From the NCBI RefSeq assembly GCF_044810985.1, contig NZ_CP085242.1:496001-560000 (forward strand): a stretch of 64,000 bases of DNA, read 5' to 3'. Shown one piece after another: positions 25,244 through 38,364 of the stretch (positions are counted from its first letter, which is position 1; each line of letters begins with the position of its first letter). A program made the translations under genes and the position numbers. The DNA comes from Marinospirillum sp031581385. GTDB taxonomy: Bacteria > Pseudomonadota > Gammaproteobacteria > Pseudomonadales > Halomonadaceae. The notes under the pieces were generated by a model. That model was not told where the DNA came from and searched no databases. It worked only from the letters and a program-made list of their open reading frames with translations.

Positions 25244-25603
25244 GCAGGCTTGACCGATTCGGGTCATGGCATCCATGAATCTGGCCAGAAACCAGGGCAG
25301 TTCCTCTGCTTTGCAAACCGTAAAAAGCTCACCATGATCAGACAGTTCGACTTTGCAGCTCCGGGCTATTTGCTGCAGCTGGTCAGCTCGCTTGGCATTG
25401 GAGGCCATGCCGAAGGTTTGTGCGGCAAACAGGGTGTTGGCATTGTCTGAAATTCGGTAGCGTTCATTGCCCAGTTCCTGAACATAAGCACCCAGGCCAC
25501 TGCCATCAAAAGCAAGGCTCAAAGGGCTTTGTAGAAAAACAAGGCCATCTGTGACAGGTTTGCAGGTCAGATTGAGCAGTGCTCCGGCATCTTCGCAGTT
25601 CAT
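25217..25603 (-). CDS. DUF1828-like protein, second gene of an unknown pair
   Basis: 128 residues from ATG 25603, which overlaps the stop of the upstream gene (ATGA). The order LVFLQSPLSLAFDGSGLG, ERYRISDNANTLFAAQTFGM resembles the N-terminal part of DUF1828 proteins, in which a beta sheet carries a YxLSDdGxTL-type motif. No signal peptide. DUF1828 genes are often found in accessory regions with a second small gene, as here. No enzymatic motif seen. Confidence 0.6.
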   Translation of the reverse strand: MNCEDAGALLNLTCKPVTDGLVFLQSPLSLAFDGSGLGAYVQELGNERYRISDNANTLFAAQTFGMASNAKRADQLQQIARSCKVELSDHGELFTVCKAEELPWFLARFMDAMTRIGQACLPRSGQAL

Positions 25604-26109
25604 AGCAGCGGCCTCGTTTGTCCTGAATCGGGAAGGTTCAGTTCGGGAGCATCCATGATATTGGCATGCAGCAAAAAATCCTCCCATAAATCTTCAATGC
25701 TGGCATCCGGAAGAGGCTCGGCATAACCCGTAATGGCATCAGGAACACAGCGGTGCAGGTGCGGTGGATTCACTTCTCTGAGATACATTTCTTCGTTTTC
25801 TCCCACCAGATTAAGGTGGTGGGCGGGTTGCCCGGCATCCAGCCCGAGAATACGAACATCCTGAAAAAGCAGGCTGGCGGAGAAGGTGTCCTGAACGCCG
25901 GTTAGAATGCTAGGCTTGAAGTAAAGCTCAAGCACCAGACCTTCTGGAAAAAGGCCATCTATCATTAACGGGTTCTTACTGCTGTAGCTTTTGGGAAAGC
26001 AACGATCACTTTTCTGCGCCCAGTTGATTTGCGTGCCTGCAGCCCAGGCCTTGAATTCACTGATGACCAGTTGGGCCTCATCGTAGGTCACTTCCTTTAT
26101 TTTGGGCAC
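25600..26109 (-). CDS. Hypothetical protein, first gene of the DUF1828-like pair
   Basis: 169 residues, GTG start with AAGGAG six bases upstream. Acidic, soluble, no signal peptide. Visible: TYDEAQLVISEFKAWA near the N-terminus, LFPEGLVLELYFKPSI, LLFQDVRILGLDA and HHLNLVGENEEMYLREVNPPHLHRC in the middle. It looks like a small beta-barrel domain of the kind paired with DUF1828 proteins; I cannot name the family with certainty. Coupled to the downstream gene. Confidence 0.6.
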   Translation of the reverse strand: MPKIKEVTYDEAQLVISEFKAWAAGTQINWAQKSDRCFPKSYSSKNPLMIDGLFPEGLVLELYFKPSILTGVQDTFSASLLFQDVRILGLDAGQPAHHLNLVGENEEMYLREVNPPHLHRCVPDAITGYAEPLPDASIEDLWEDFLLHANIMDAPELNLPDSGQTRPLL

Positions 26110-26258
26110 CGAGCGGCTCCTTGATGTTTTGCCATTGATTGGGATAATCCGGTTGCGCGAATATTGTAGCAGGTTTGGCTGTCTCGATTGACCACCCTGG
26201 TTACCATCCGGTTACTAAGGTGCTATGATTGACTTACATTTTATAGGGTGAAAATGCC

Positions 26259-26669
26259 ATGGAAATCCGAAAATTTTCTTTGTTGTTTGCCGCTTTTCTG
26301 GTTGTTACGCTGAGTGGGTGTAAATCAGACTCCAATTCTGTGGAACTGGTGGAGAGCGAGGTTGAAAGCCAGGTGGAGAATGAAATTCAGAATGAATTCA
26401 AAGATCCAGCCGACACCCGTTTCCGAAAGGGCAGCTTTTCTTCGTATGACCCAGAGACACTGGAGTTTATCGGCGGATTTATTCCCGAAGCGACCAGTTT
26501 CATGTTCTGCGGTGAAGTGAATGGCAAAAACCGCTACGGTAGTTTTTCCGGCTTCAAGAAGTTTGCAGCTCTCTATTCACCACCGCTTGACGCAGACAGT
26601 GAACCTGATATTGATGTGACCTATGAGGGCAATCATCAATTCAAATCGATTTCCAAGGATTGCCCGTGA
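26259..26669 (+). CDS. Small lipoprotein, unknown
   Basis: 136 residues with a signal peptide ending in the lipobox LSGC. The mature N-terminus is an acidic helical linker (ELVESEVESQVENEIQ), followed by a compact domain with two cysteines (FMFCGEVNGKNRYG and KDCP) that could form a disulfide. No family recognised. Its stop overlaps the GTG of the alpha/beta hydrolase gene (GTGA), so the two are coupled. The 149-bp divergent upstream region is AT-rich and probably carries its promoter. Confidence 0.7.
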   Translation: MEIRKFSLLFAAFLVVTLSGCKSDSNSVELVESEVESQVENEIQNEFKDPADTRFRKGSFSSYDPETLEFIGGFIPEATSFMFCGEVNGKNRYGSFSGFKKFAALYSPPLDADSEPDIDVTYEGNHQFKSISKDCP

Positions 26670-27499
26670 ACACCCTGCAAATTCCCAGGCTTGAGCTTTT
26701 ATACCGTTTATCGAAACAGCCTGATGCCGTTCCGGTGTTGTTTGTACACGGTATTTTCAGTGGCGCCTGGATCTGGGATAAGTATTTTTTGCCCTGGTTT
26801 GCTGAGCGGGGTTACCAGGCTTATGCCTTGAGTTTTCGGGGGCATGGTCATTCATCGGCTCCTGATCCGGACGGCCAGTACCAGATGCATGAATATGTTC
26901 AGGATCTGGCCGATGCTGTGGCGATCATTGAGCGTACCCACGGGCAAGCTCCTTTGCTGGTTGGTCATTCCATGGGTGGCATGGTGGTGCAGCGCTATTT
27001 AAGTGAGCAACGCGGACGAGGAGCGGTGCTGGTGACCAGCATTCCGCCACAGGGGATCTGGCCTTTGTCCTGGGCGAATCTGCTGACCCATCCTTTTGAA
27101 TCCCTGAGCCTGTCCCGCAGCTTTATGTTTCCCGAATCAACCACACCCGCGGAGTTTCATCAGGCCATGTTTTCCGGTCCGGTGGAAGCCGGTAAGCTGG
27201 TTTCCTGGATGCGGCAGATGGTTCCTGAATCCTTTGCACTGATCTGGGATATGACCTGGCGTGACCTGCCCTATGTCTTTGAAGTCTATAAAACCCCGCT
27301 TGAAGTGGTGGGAGCCAGGCAGGACAAGGTGATTCCTCCCAGTATGGTGAAGCTGACCGCGGCCACTTATGGCTGCACACCCCGCTGGGTGGATGCCGGG
27401 CATGGCCTGATGCTGGATACCAGCTGGCAGGCCGCTGCCGAAACCGTCAACGAAGCTCTGGAAGCTTTGCTGGCTGCGGAACTCAAACAACAGGCTTGA
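26666..27499 (+). CDS. Alpha/beta-fold hydrolase
   Basis: 277 residues. VLFVHGIFSGAWIW (oxyanion-hole region), SFRGHGHS, the nucleophile elbow LVGHSMGGMV, GARQDKVIPP (acid) and WVDAGHGLML (His) complete the Ser/Asp/His triad. GTG 26666 follows AAGGA by six bases and is preferred over TTG 26660. Serine hydrolase or lipase-like; the substrate cannot be told. Convergent with the gamma-glutamylcyclotransferase gene, overlapping by 17 bp. Confidence 0.87.
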   Translation: MNTLQIPRLELLYRLSKQPDAVPVLFVHGIFSGAWIWDKYFLPWFAERGYQAYALSFRGHGHSSAPDPDGQYQMHEYVQDLADAVAIIERTHGQAPLLVGHSMGGMVVQRYLSEQRGRGAVLVTSIPPQGIWPLSWANLLTHPFESLSLSRSFMFPESTTPAEFHQAMFSGPVEAGKLVSWMRQMVPESFALIWDMTWRDLPYVFEVYKTPLEVVGARQDKVIPPSMVKLTAATYGCTPRWVDAGHGLMLDTSWQAAAETVNEALEALLAAELKQQA

Positions 27500-27860
27500 C
27501 CCGGATCGGCCAGCCTCCCTCACGGATAACCGGGCAGCCAGCAGTGGTGTGGTTGTAAAGATACACCCAGGCCTGGCCCTGGTTGGTGGCAAGCTGGCGA
27601 CGATGATAAAGCCCCTGGGTGGAGTTGCGTTCATCAACGCCTTCCAATACATCCAACTGGGTAAAGGTTTGGCTGTCCACTTCATAGATTTCCACGACAA
27701 CACCCGCGGAAGGCTCCAGGCGTGCACCAGGGTAGGGCCCCAGATCGTATAAAACCAGATTGTGGAGCCGGTCTTCGCCCAGAAAGCGGGCTCTGTTCAT
27801 GTAGTGATGATTGCTTAATCCCTTCTTTAAAGTCCCATAAACAGCAACCCGAGTGGTCAT
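27483..27860 (-). CDS. Gamma-glutamylcyclotransferase family protein
   Basis: 125 residues. VAVYGTLKKGLSNHHYM is the gamma-glutamyl-binding loop of the GGCT/YtfP family and VLEGVDERNSTQGLYHR carries the acidic residue region; the C-terminus WVYLYNH completes the small barrel. Bacterial members release 5-oxoproline from gamma-glutamylamines. It lies 12 bp after recD on the same strand and is probably the last gene of the EAL-recCBD operon, though no functional link is known. Confidence 0.85.
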   Translation of the reverse strand: MTTRVAVYGTLKKGLSNHHYMNRARFLGEDRLHNLVLYDLGPYPGARLEPSAGVVVEIYEVDSQTFTQLDVLEGVDERNSTQGLYHRRQLATNQGQAWVYLYNHTTAGCPVIREGGWPIRVKPVV

Positions 27861-27872
27861 TGCACGATCTCC

Positions 27873-29905
27873 TTAGTTGACGGCCACCTTGAGCCCACTG
27901 GCTCGATCCACTTGTTGTAGCAAAAGTTGTTCCAATACCCTGTCACTGGAGCTGACCAGGGTGAAAGTCTGGCTGGAGCGGGTAATGCCGGTATAAAGCA
28001 GCTCCTTGGTCAAGACCGGGCTGAAATGTGGGGGCAGAACCAGAGCTGTGTGCTGGAATTCCGAGCCCTGGGATTTGTGCACCGTCATGGCAAAAACGGT
28101 TTCCACCTCCTGCAGGCGACTGGGCAATACCCAGCGAATTCCTTTTTGTGCATCAGGAAAGGCAACCCTCAGCAGGGCTGGATCGTCTGCCTTTTTTCGG
28201 GGAAGTTGCAGACAAATGCCGATATCTCCGTTCATCAGCTGCAGGCTGTAATCATTGCGGGTCATGAGCACCGGGCGGCCTGAGTACCAGAGATGCTCGC
28301 CTGAAGGCAGTAACTGACGCCCTGCTGAAGTGGCTTTCAGAGCCTGGAAAATGCGCTGGTTTAGCCCTTCGATGCCCCAGTCTCCCTGGCGCAGAGCCGT
28401 TAACAGCTGAAACCGGCGGTGCTGGGCAAAGACGGCTTCTGCCCAGGCATTGAGCTCGGACTGACTGGCGGTTGCCTCTGGCCTGAGCTTTTCAATCAGC
28501 TGTAAATAGGGCAGGTAGCCCTGGGTGACCAGGTGAATAAAGGCGCTGTCTTCCTGGCTGGTGATTTTCAGGTGGGTCAGGGAGGCATTATCCCGCTGTT
28601 TATCCTCGTTGAAGACCTTTTCCAGCTCCTTTAGGCTGGCCTGGCCCTGATTGACGGTTTCAGCCAGTTGGCCAATGCCGGGGTAGCGATGGAAACGAAA
28701 ACTGTGCCTGAGCATGGCGGTTGCCTGACTCAGTTCAGAACCCTGCTCATCCACCAGTAACCTGCCGCTTTTCGGATCACGAGCTTCTTCGCCAGTCAGT
28801 TCTTTAATGATTTGATGGGTCGCTGGGTGGTAGTTCCCCAGTTCGGCATCCCGGCAGAGATCACCCAGAATCGAGCCGGCTTCCACTGAGGCAAGCTGGT
28901 CCTTATCACCCAGCAGGATCAGGCGCGCATCGGGTCTCAGGGCCTCCAGGAGTTTGGCCATCATTTCCACATCCACCATGGAAGCTTCATCCACGACTAC
29001 CAGATCCGCAGGTAGTGGGTTGGCTGAATGGTGACGAAAATGCCGGGTACCAGGCTGGCTGCCCAGCAAACGGTGCAGGGTGGTGACTTCACGCGGCAGG
29101 CTGTCACGCCAGATCTGGCTTTGGTTGCCCGGCAGCGACAATTGCTGGATGTTGTTGCCCAGGGATTCATTCAAACGTGCTGCGGCCTTGCCGGTGGGCG
29201 CGGCCAGGCGGATCTGCAACAACGGCAGGTTTTGATTCAGATGCATACCCTGAAGCAGAGCCAATAGACGTACCACGGTGGTTGTCTTACCGGTTCCGGG
29301 GCCACCGGTGATGATGGCAAACCCCCTGCGGGCGGCCAGAACCGAGGCAATCTTCTGCCAATCCGGGCTGGGTGCAGCCTGTCCTGGTGAAGGCTGAAAA
29401 AGCTCCTTTATCAGGGGTTGAGCCTGGAGCGGCAGGGTTTTGACCTGGGCCAGACGTTGTTGAATACCGGTCTGGATCTGTTGTTCATATTGCCAGTAGC
29501 GGCGCAGATAAAGCAGAGGTTGTTGGTCGCTGCCAGCCAGCACCAGGGGGCTGCCTTCCCTGTTAACCGCTTCACTGGCCTGCAACTGGGCTACCCAGGT
29601 TGGCAGATCCAGGGATTGTAATCTGGCTGTCAGTGCCTGTTGAACCTGATCCGCTTCAGAAGTGCGGTTGGCCGCAGTCAGCAGTTTGTGGGGTTCCCGA
29701 AGAGCGGCCTGTAAATCCAGACAGACGTGCCCGTGGCTGTTGCGCTCGCTGACCAGAGCGGTGGCCAGGAGCAGGCCGTCGGAAGGCTGGGAGACCTGCT
29801 GGGCGATAAAATGGGTCAGAGCCAGATCCAGCGCGCGCAGGGCACCGGCCTGCATCCATTCCTGCAGTTGTTCGAGCAGTGGTGGCTGTTCATGGGGTAA
29901 CGGGT

Positions 29906-29909
<4 letters not shown>
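27873..29909 (-). CDS. recD: Exodeoxyribonuclease V alpha subunit (RecD)
   Basis: Fast 5'-3' helicase subunit of RecBCD, used in double-strand break repair and degradation of foreign linear DNA. 678 residues; Walker A ITGGPGTGKTTTV, motif II VVDEASMVD, and the C-terminal motif VHKSQGSEFQHTALVLP and LLYTGITRS of SF1 helicases. Slightly longer than E. coli RecD (608). Its ATG overlaps the recB stop (ATGA). The order recC-recB-recD differs from E. coli in lacking ptrA. Confidence 0.97.
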
Positions 29910-33684
<3,775 letters not shown>

Positions 33685-33688
<4 letters not shown>

Positions 33689-36600
33689 GGGCGCACCTCC
33701 TGCAGCAGCCGAACGAGGGGCTGGTAGAGCCTTGGTGCCAACTGGGTGAATACCGGTTCGGCTTCCAGCTGGGCATAAGTGGGCCAGAAGCGCAGCAGAG
33801 CCGGGTGTTCCTCTCTTTCACCGCGGCTGGCATAGCCACCTTCATAGACTTCTTTGGGTTTGCCCTTGTCTTCCAGCCCCGCAAAAGCGGTTTTACAAGG
33901 CAGGGGGAGCAGACGCTGCCAGCCTTCCTGCCAGGTGGCGGCGATTTCCAAAAGCAGGTTTTCTGCCTGATCCGGTTGCAGGGGTGGCAGGCTAAGATCG
34001 GTTTCCGGCCCCAGCAGACGGGTGGTCACCGGCCCTTGTAGTTGGGCAAAAAGATGTGCAGGCCAGTAACGGATGAGGTGATACCACTTGTAGCTATCGC
34101 CGGAATAGAGGCGGCTGGGCTGCAGGATAATTCTCAGAGTGTTCATCAGATCCTTGCTGCGCAGGTCAGTCAGGCCGGCTTCCAGCTGCAGTTCATCGCT
34201 CAGGGGCCAGTGACGGCTGAAGGCAGCGGTTTGCAAGGGGTATTCCTGCAGAAGTTGCTGATAGCTTTGCAGAGGTTCCAGCAAACCGGCGGTGATTTTT
34301 TCCCTTGCCTGGTCAGCAAAGGGTGGCAGAGGCAGGAAGCCGGCTCGTTGCAGGCGCTCGGAAGCCCTGTTCAGGCAATCTTCCGGGTCGGCCTGAGGCT
34401 GTTGAGCCAGTTCCAGAGTGGCCTGATCCAGAAGCTGTTTTTGCAATGCCCATTGGTTGAGTCCATCCAGGCGAAAATTCTCCTCATCTTCAATCACTTC
34501 TTCCTGGTTTTGCCACTGAATGCCCAGGCGTTGGCGGTAGAAGGTCTGTACGGGATTGCGCAGAAAAGCGGCCAGATCTGTGAGGCTCAAGCTGCCTTCG
34601 GGTTGCAAAACAGGTACCTGCAATGAATCCTGTGCTTGCTGTTGGTGGTGGTGGATAGCCCTCCATTCATGGGCGTAGGTGAAAAGACGGGGGTCGCGAT
34701 CCGGGGCAAAATAACGGCGGCTGAAAGGCTGCAGGGGGTGTTCCTGAGTCAGGGCTTCCAGCAGGGGGCGTTGATCCGGGCTTTGCCAGCCAGCAGCCAA
34801 GTGGTCCCTGAGCTGACCAACCAGCACGGAAGGCGGTCGGGGGGAGTTGTCCCGAATATCCCGGCCAATCCAGCTGATCACCAGCTTTTGCCGGGCGGAA
34901 AGCAGGGCTTCCAGAAACAGATAGCGGTCATCTTCGCGCCGGGAACGGTCACCGGGGCGGTAATCCTGGGCCATGAGGTCAAAATCGGCCGGTCGCACAC
35001 TGCGTGGATAGTCGCCGTCATTCATGCCCAGCAGCCAGACCTGTTGAAAAGGAACGGCCCGCATCGGCATCAGGGTGGCAAAATTGATCGAGCCACCCAG
35101 AAACTTCTGGGTCAGGGTGGGCTGATCAATTCCGGCCAGGAGTTCTTCACGCACCACCTCCAGAGGCAGGGTTTCACTGCTCAGGCTGCCCTGGGACCAG
35201 GTGTCTTCCAGTTGCTCCAGCTGGAGCTGTAGTTGATTCAATGCCCAGGTATCGGCCTTGCTGGCTTCCAGAAAATAATCGGCCAGCAGCTGCTGAAGCA
35301 GGCTGATCCAGTCTTGCGGCGTATGTGCCTGTAAGAGTTGCTTGCGGGTGGTATCCAGTTGTTCCAGCAGCAATACCAAAGGGCCGATCAGAGCTGCTTC
35401 CAGGCCTGCCACTTCATCATAGGGCTCAATGGACTGCCAGGCCGGGCCGGAACCGCTGGCAAAGCCCAGCAGCATACGTCTCAGCCCCTGCATCCAGGTG
35501 TTTTCCTCCAGCCCGGTGGGAAGCTCCAGGCTGGCTCTTTGCTCGCCATCCAGCCCCCAGCGGATATTCGCTCCCTGAATCCATTGTCGCAGACGCGGCA
35601 GGTCGGTTTCCTGCAGTTCATAACGCAGACGCAGCGCCGGGGTGTCCAGCAGATCCAGCAATTCACTGACGGCAAAGCGTGAGCCGGGCAGGTGCAGGAG
35701 TTTTTCCAGGGCAATCAGCAGGGTGTTCTGGCCGCGCTGTCCCTGATCGGAAATATGAAAGGGCAAAAAGCGCGGATCGCGAGACTCCCCCTGGCGGGCA
35801 TAACGGCCAAAGACCGCCTGAATGGCCGGTGCATAGCTGTTGATGTCCGGCACCATGACCAGAATATCCCTGGGGTGAAGGGTTTCCTGGCGCTGCTGGG
35901 CCTGTTCAAATTCCCTGAGTAGCTGATCATGCAGGATTTCCACTTCCCGCTGGTGGCTGTGGGCCACCATGAAACTCAGGCTTTGATCCTGGGGGTCGAG
36001 CTGTCTATTCAGTTCACGGCAGTCCACCAGGGAGCGTAATTCCAGCAGATCGCTCTGGAGTTGATGCAGCAGGCAACCTTCACCCGGTGATGAAAAGAGA
36101 TCGATCTGCTGAAAATACTGCTGATAGCTTTCCGGGTGGTCGCTTTCATCCAGCAGATGCAGGTAGTCACGGCCCTGCTTGCCCCAGGAGGCCAGCAAGG
36201 GGTGGCCGTAAACATGCAGTTCTTCCAGACTCAGGTTTTCCGGCAGTTTTCTTTCCCGGATGCGTCGGTATTCCTTTTTCAGCAGTTCCTTGCCTTCAAT
36301 CAAATCGCCCCAGTAGTGCTGGCTGGGGTTGCTGACAAACAGCAGGATCTGGGTGAAAGGAGCCAGAGCTTCCAGCAGTTCCAGGGTTTGCCGGGGCAGG
36401 GAGGAAATCCCGAAAATCACGACCCGCCGTGGCAGGTTTGGAGGGCGATTGGCCATAGTAATCTTGCTACAGGCCTTGATGAAATCCTGATGAATGGCGG
36501 CACGGCTGGCTTTATCCCAGTGGCCCTGGCCCAGTTCAGGGTCCTGCTCTATGGCAGCAACCAGCTGTCGCCAGATGGCAGGCTGCCAGCTTTGTTCTTC

Positions 36601-37167
36601 CCGCAGAGGCTGAGCCCGGCCCTGGGCTGTGATCAGGCAGTCATCACCGGCTTCCCAGGCTTTCAGCCAGTCAGCCCGGTAAACCTGATACTGGTCGTAA
36701 AGGTCAGCCAGGTTGGCCGCCAGCTGATGCAGGCGGCGTGGGTCCTGGTCCTGGTGTAGAAAGCCTTCCAGAGGTTCCAGACAATTCGGGTTGGGCAGTT
36801 GGGCTTTCAGGGTTTCCAGATCAGCCAGCAGGCGGTAGAGCCGCCAGGTCAGCGGCCCCTTGTCAAAGGGGGAAGAAGACGGCAGTTCGGTATAGAGGCT
36901 GCGATAAGCCTGCCAGATAAAACGCCCCGGAAGATCCACCTGCAGGGCTGCCGCAATCCCGCAGCCACCATCCTCCCGGTCGGCTGCCAGAGCCATTTTC
37001 AGCCACTGGGCAATACCATTGCTCTGCACCAGAATGCTTTCATTCTCCAGGGGTTTCAGCGGGTGTTTGATCAACCACTGCACCATCAGCTCACGCAGTT
37101 CTTCCAGGCGGTTGCCCTGAAGAATCATCAGGCCGGGAGTGAGTTCCCCGGAAGCCGCTGCCGTCAT
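33685..37167 (-). CDS. recC: Exodeoxyribonuclease V gamma subunit (RecC)
   Basis: Scaffold and Chi-recognition subunit of RecBCD. 1160 residues, similar to E. coli (1122). It begins with the expected MILQGNRLEELRELMVQWL-type segment (about 17 residues into the frame), then IAQWLKMALA, the inactive-helicase blocks VVIFGISSLPRQTLELL and GMNDGDYPRS, and a C-terminal nuclease-like fold. First rec gene of the operon; 10 bp separate it from the upstream EAL gene. Confidence 0.96.
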
Positions 37168-37177
37168 ACTCTCATCC

Positions 37178-37924
37178 TTAATCGAAGTTCACTTCCGGAA
37201 GGCATTCAAAGCCGGGTCTGGCAAAGTGGTAACCCTGCATCAAATCCACGCCCAGTTGCTGGTAAAATTTGGCTTCTGCGGCGGTTTCTATGCCTTCAGC
37301 CAAAACAGTAATTCCCAGCTCTTTACAGATGCCCACCAGCCCACGGGCGATAACCTGTTTGGTGGGGTTGCTGTCAATATCCCGGATCAGTTGCATATCG
37401 ATTTTCATCAGGTTGGGAATGAATTTCGACAGCAGGTTCAAACCGGCGTGCCCGGCACCAAAATCATCCAGTGCGGTGATGAAGCCCTGTTGCTGGTAAT
37501 AATTGAAAATATTGGTCAGGTGCTCGGCATCGTGCACCAGTTCGGATTCGGTGATTTCAAACATGATGTTTTCAATCGGAAAACCAACGTCTCTGGCTGC
37601 TTTCAAGGTGCTGCGAATGCAGTGGGCCGGTTCATACACCGCATTGGGCAGAAAGTTGATGCTGAGAATCCTGTCCAACCCCAATTCAGCTGCCAGAGTG
37701 ATGGCCTTGACCCGGCAGGCCTGATCAAAGGCATAACGGTTATCATCATTGACCTGGGATAAAATCGACCAGGCTGACTCCTGGTTGATACCCCGGACCA
37801 GGGCTTCATAGCCCCAGATGCTCTGGGTTTTGAAGTCAACGATGGGCTGGAAGGCAAAAGTAAACTCAAAGCTTAAGGGTGTTGCACACTGTTTACAGCC
37901 ATCCTGGGGGAAAGCGGTTGCCAT
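37178..37924 (-). CDS. Stand-alone EAL-domain protein upstream of recCBD
   Basis: 248 residues from ATG 37924 (MATAFPQDGCKQC); the longer open frame lacks a plausible start. It is only an EAL domain with a short two-cysteine N-terminus. Motifs: YEALVRG, INFLP (metal Asn), FEITESE, TALDDFGAGHAGLNLL, KIDMQLIRDID, LAEGIET and QGYHFARP, all catalytic positions kept, so an active c-di-GMP phosphodiesterase is likely. The CKQC near the N-terminus might bind metal or be redox-active. Ten bp before recC, so cotranscription with the recombination genes is probable. Confidence 0.87.
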   Translation of the reverse strand: MATAFPQDGCKQCATPLSFEFTFAFQPIVDFKTQSIWGYEALVRGINQESAWSILSQVNDDNRYAFDQACRVKAITLAAELGLDRILSINFLPNAVYEPAHCIRSTLKAARDVGFPIENIMFEITESELVHDAEHLTNIFNYYQQQGFITALDDFGAGHAGLNLLSKFIPNLMKIDMQLIRDIDSNPTKQVIARGLVGICKELGITVLAEGIETAAEAKFYQQLGVDLMQGYHFARPGFECLPEVNFD

Positions 37925-37991
37925 GGTTGATCTCCTGATGCCATAGGTTTCAGGATATTCTAGAGAAAAATGAGCCAAAAGGGGGTTAAAT

Positions 37992-38267
37992 ATGCAAAAA
38001 GTCTGTCGGCGTTTTAAAGTGTCCGGACGTGTGCAGGGGGTCTGGTATCGCAAATCCACTCAGGCTGAAGCCGAGGCACTGGGACTCAGTGGGTGGGCAG
38101 TCAATCTGGCCGATGGCGGGGTGGAAGTTTGTCTGTGTGGTTCCGGTGAGGCTGTGGCCAAAGTGGCAGCCTGGCTGCATCAGGGGCCTTCTGCAGCCAG
38201 GGTTGCCGAGGTTGAAGAGTTGCCTGCACCTGAACACTGGCCGGAAAATATTTTCTCTACCGCTTAA
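37992..38267 (+). CDS. acyP: Acylphosphatase
   Basis: 91 residues. Catalytic Arg and Asn are in the family motifs VSGRVQGVWYRKSTQAEA (Arg in GRVQGVWYR) and GWAVNLADGGVEV (Asn). It hydrolyses acyl phosphates. Divergent from the EAL gene across 67 bp. Followed by 97 bp without a gene before the chemosensory operon; no clear terminator in between. Confidence 0.95.
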   Translation: MQKVCRRFKVSGRVQGVWYRKSTQAEAEALGLSGWAVNLADGGVEVCLCGSGEAVAKVAAWLHQGPSAARVAEVEELPAPEHWPENIFSTA

Positions 38268-38364
38268 AGGCCAGATTTTCCTTGCAAAAGGCCAGGAGAA
38301 AGGGTTACGTTTACAGAATGTAACCTTATTTTTCGATATAAAATGACAAGAGAAAGATAGCCCT

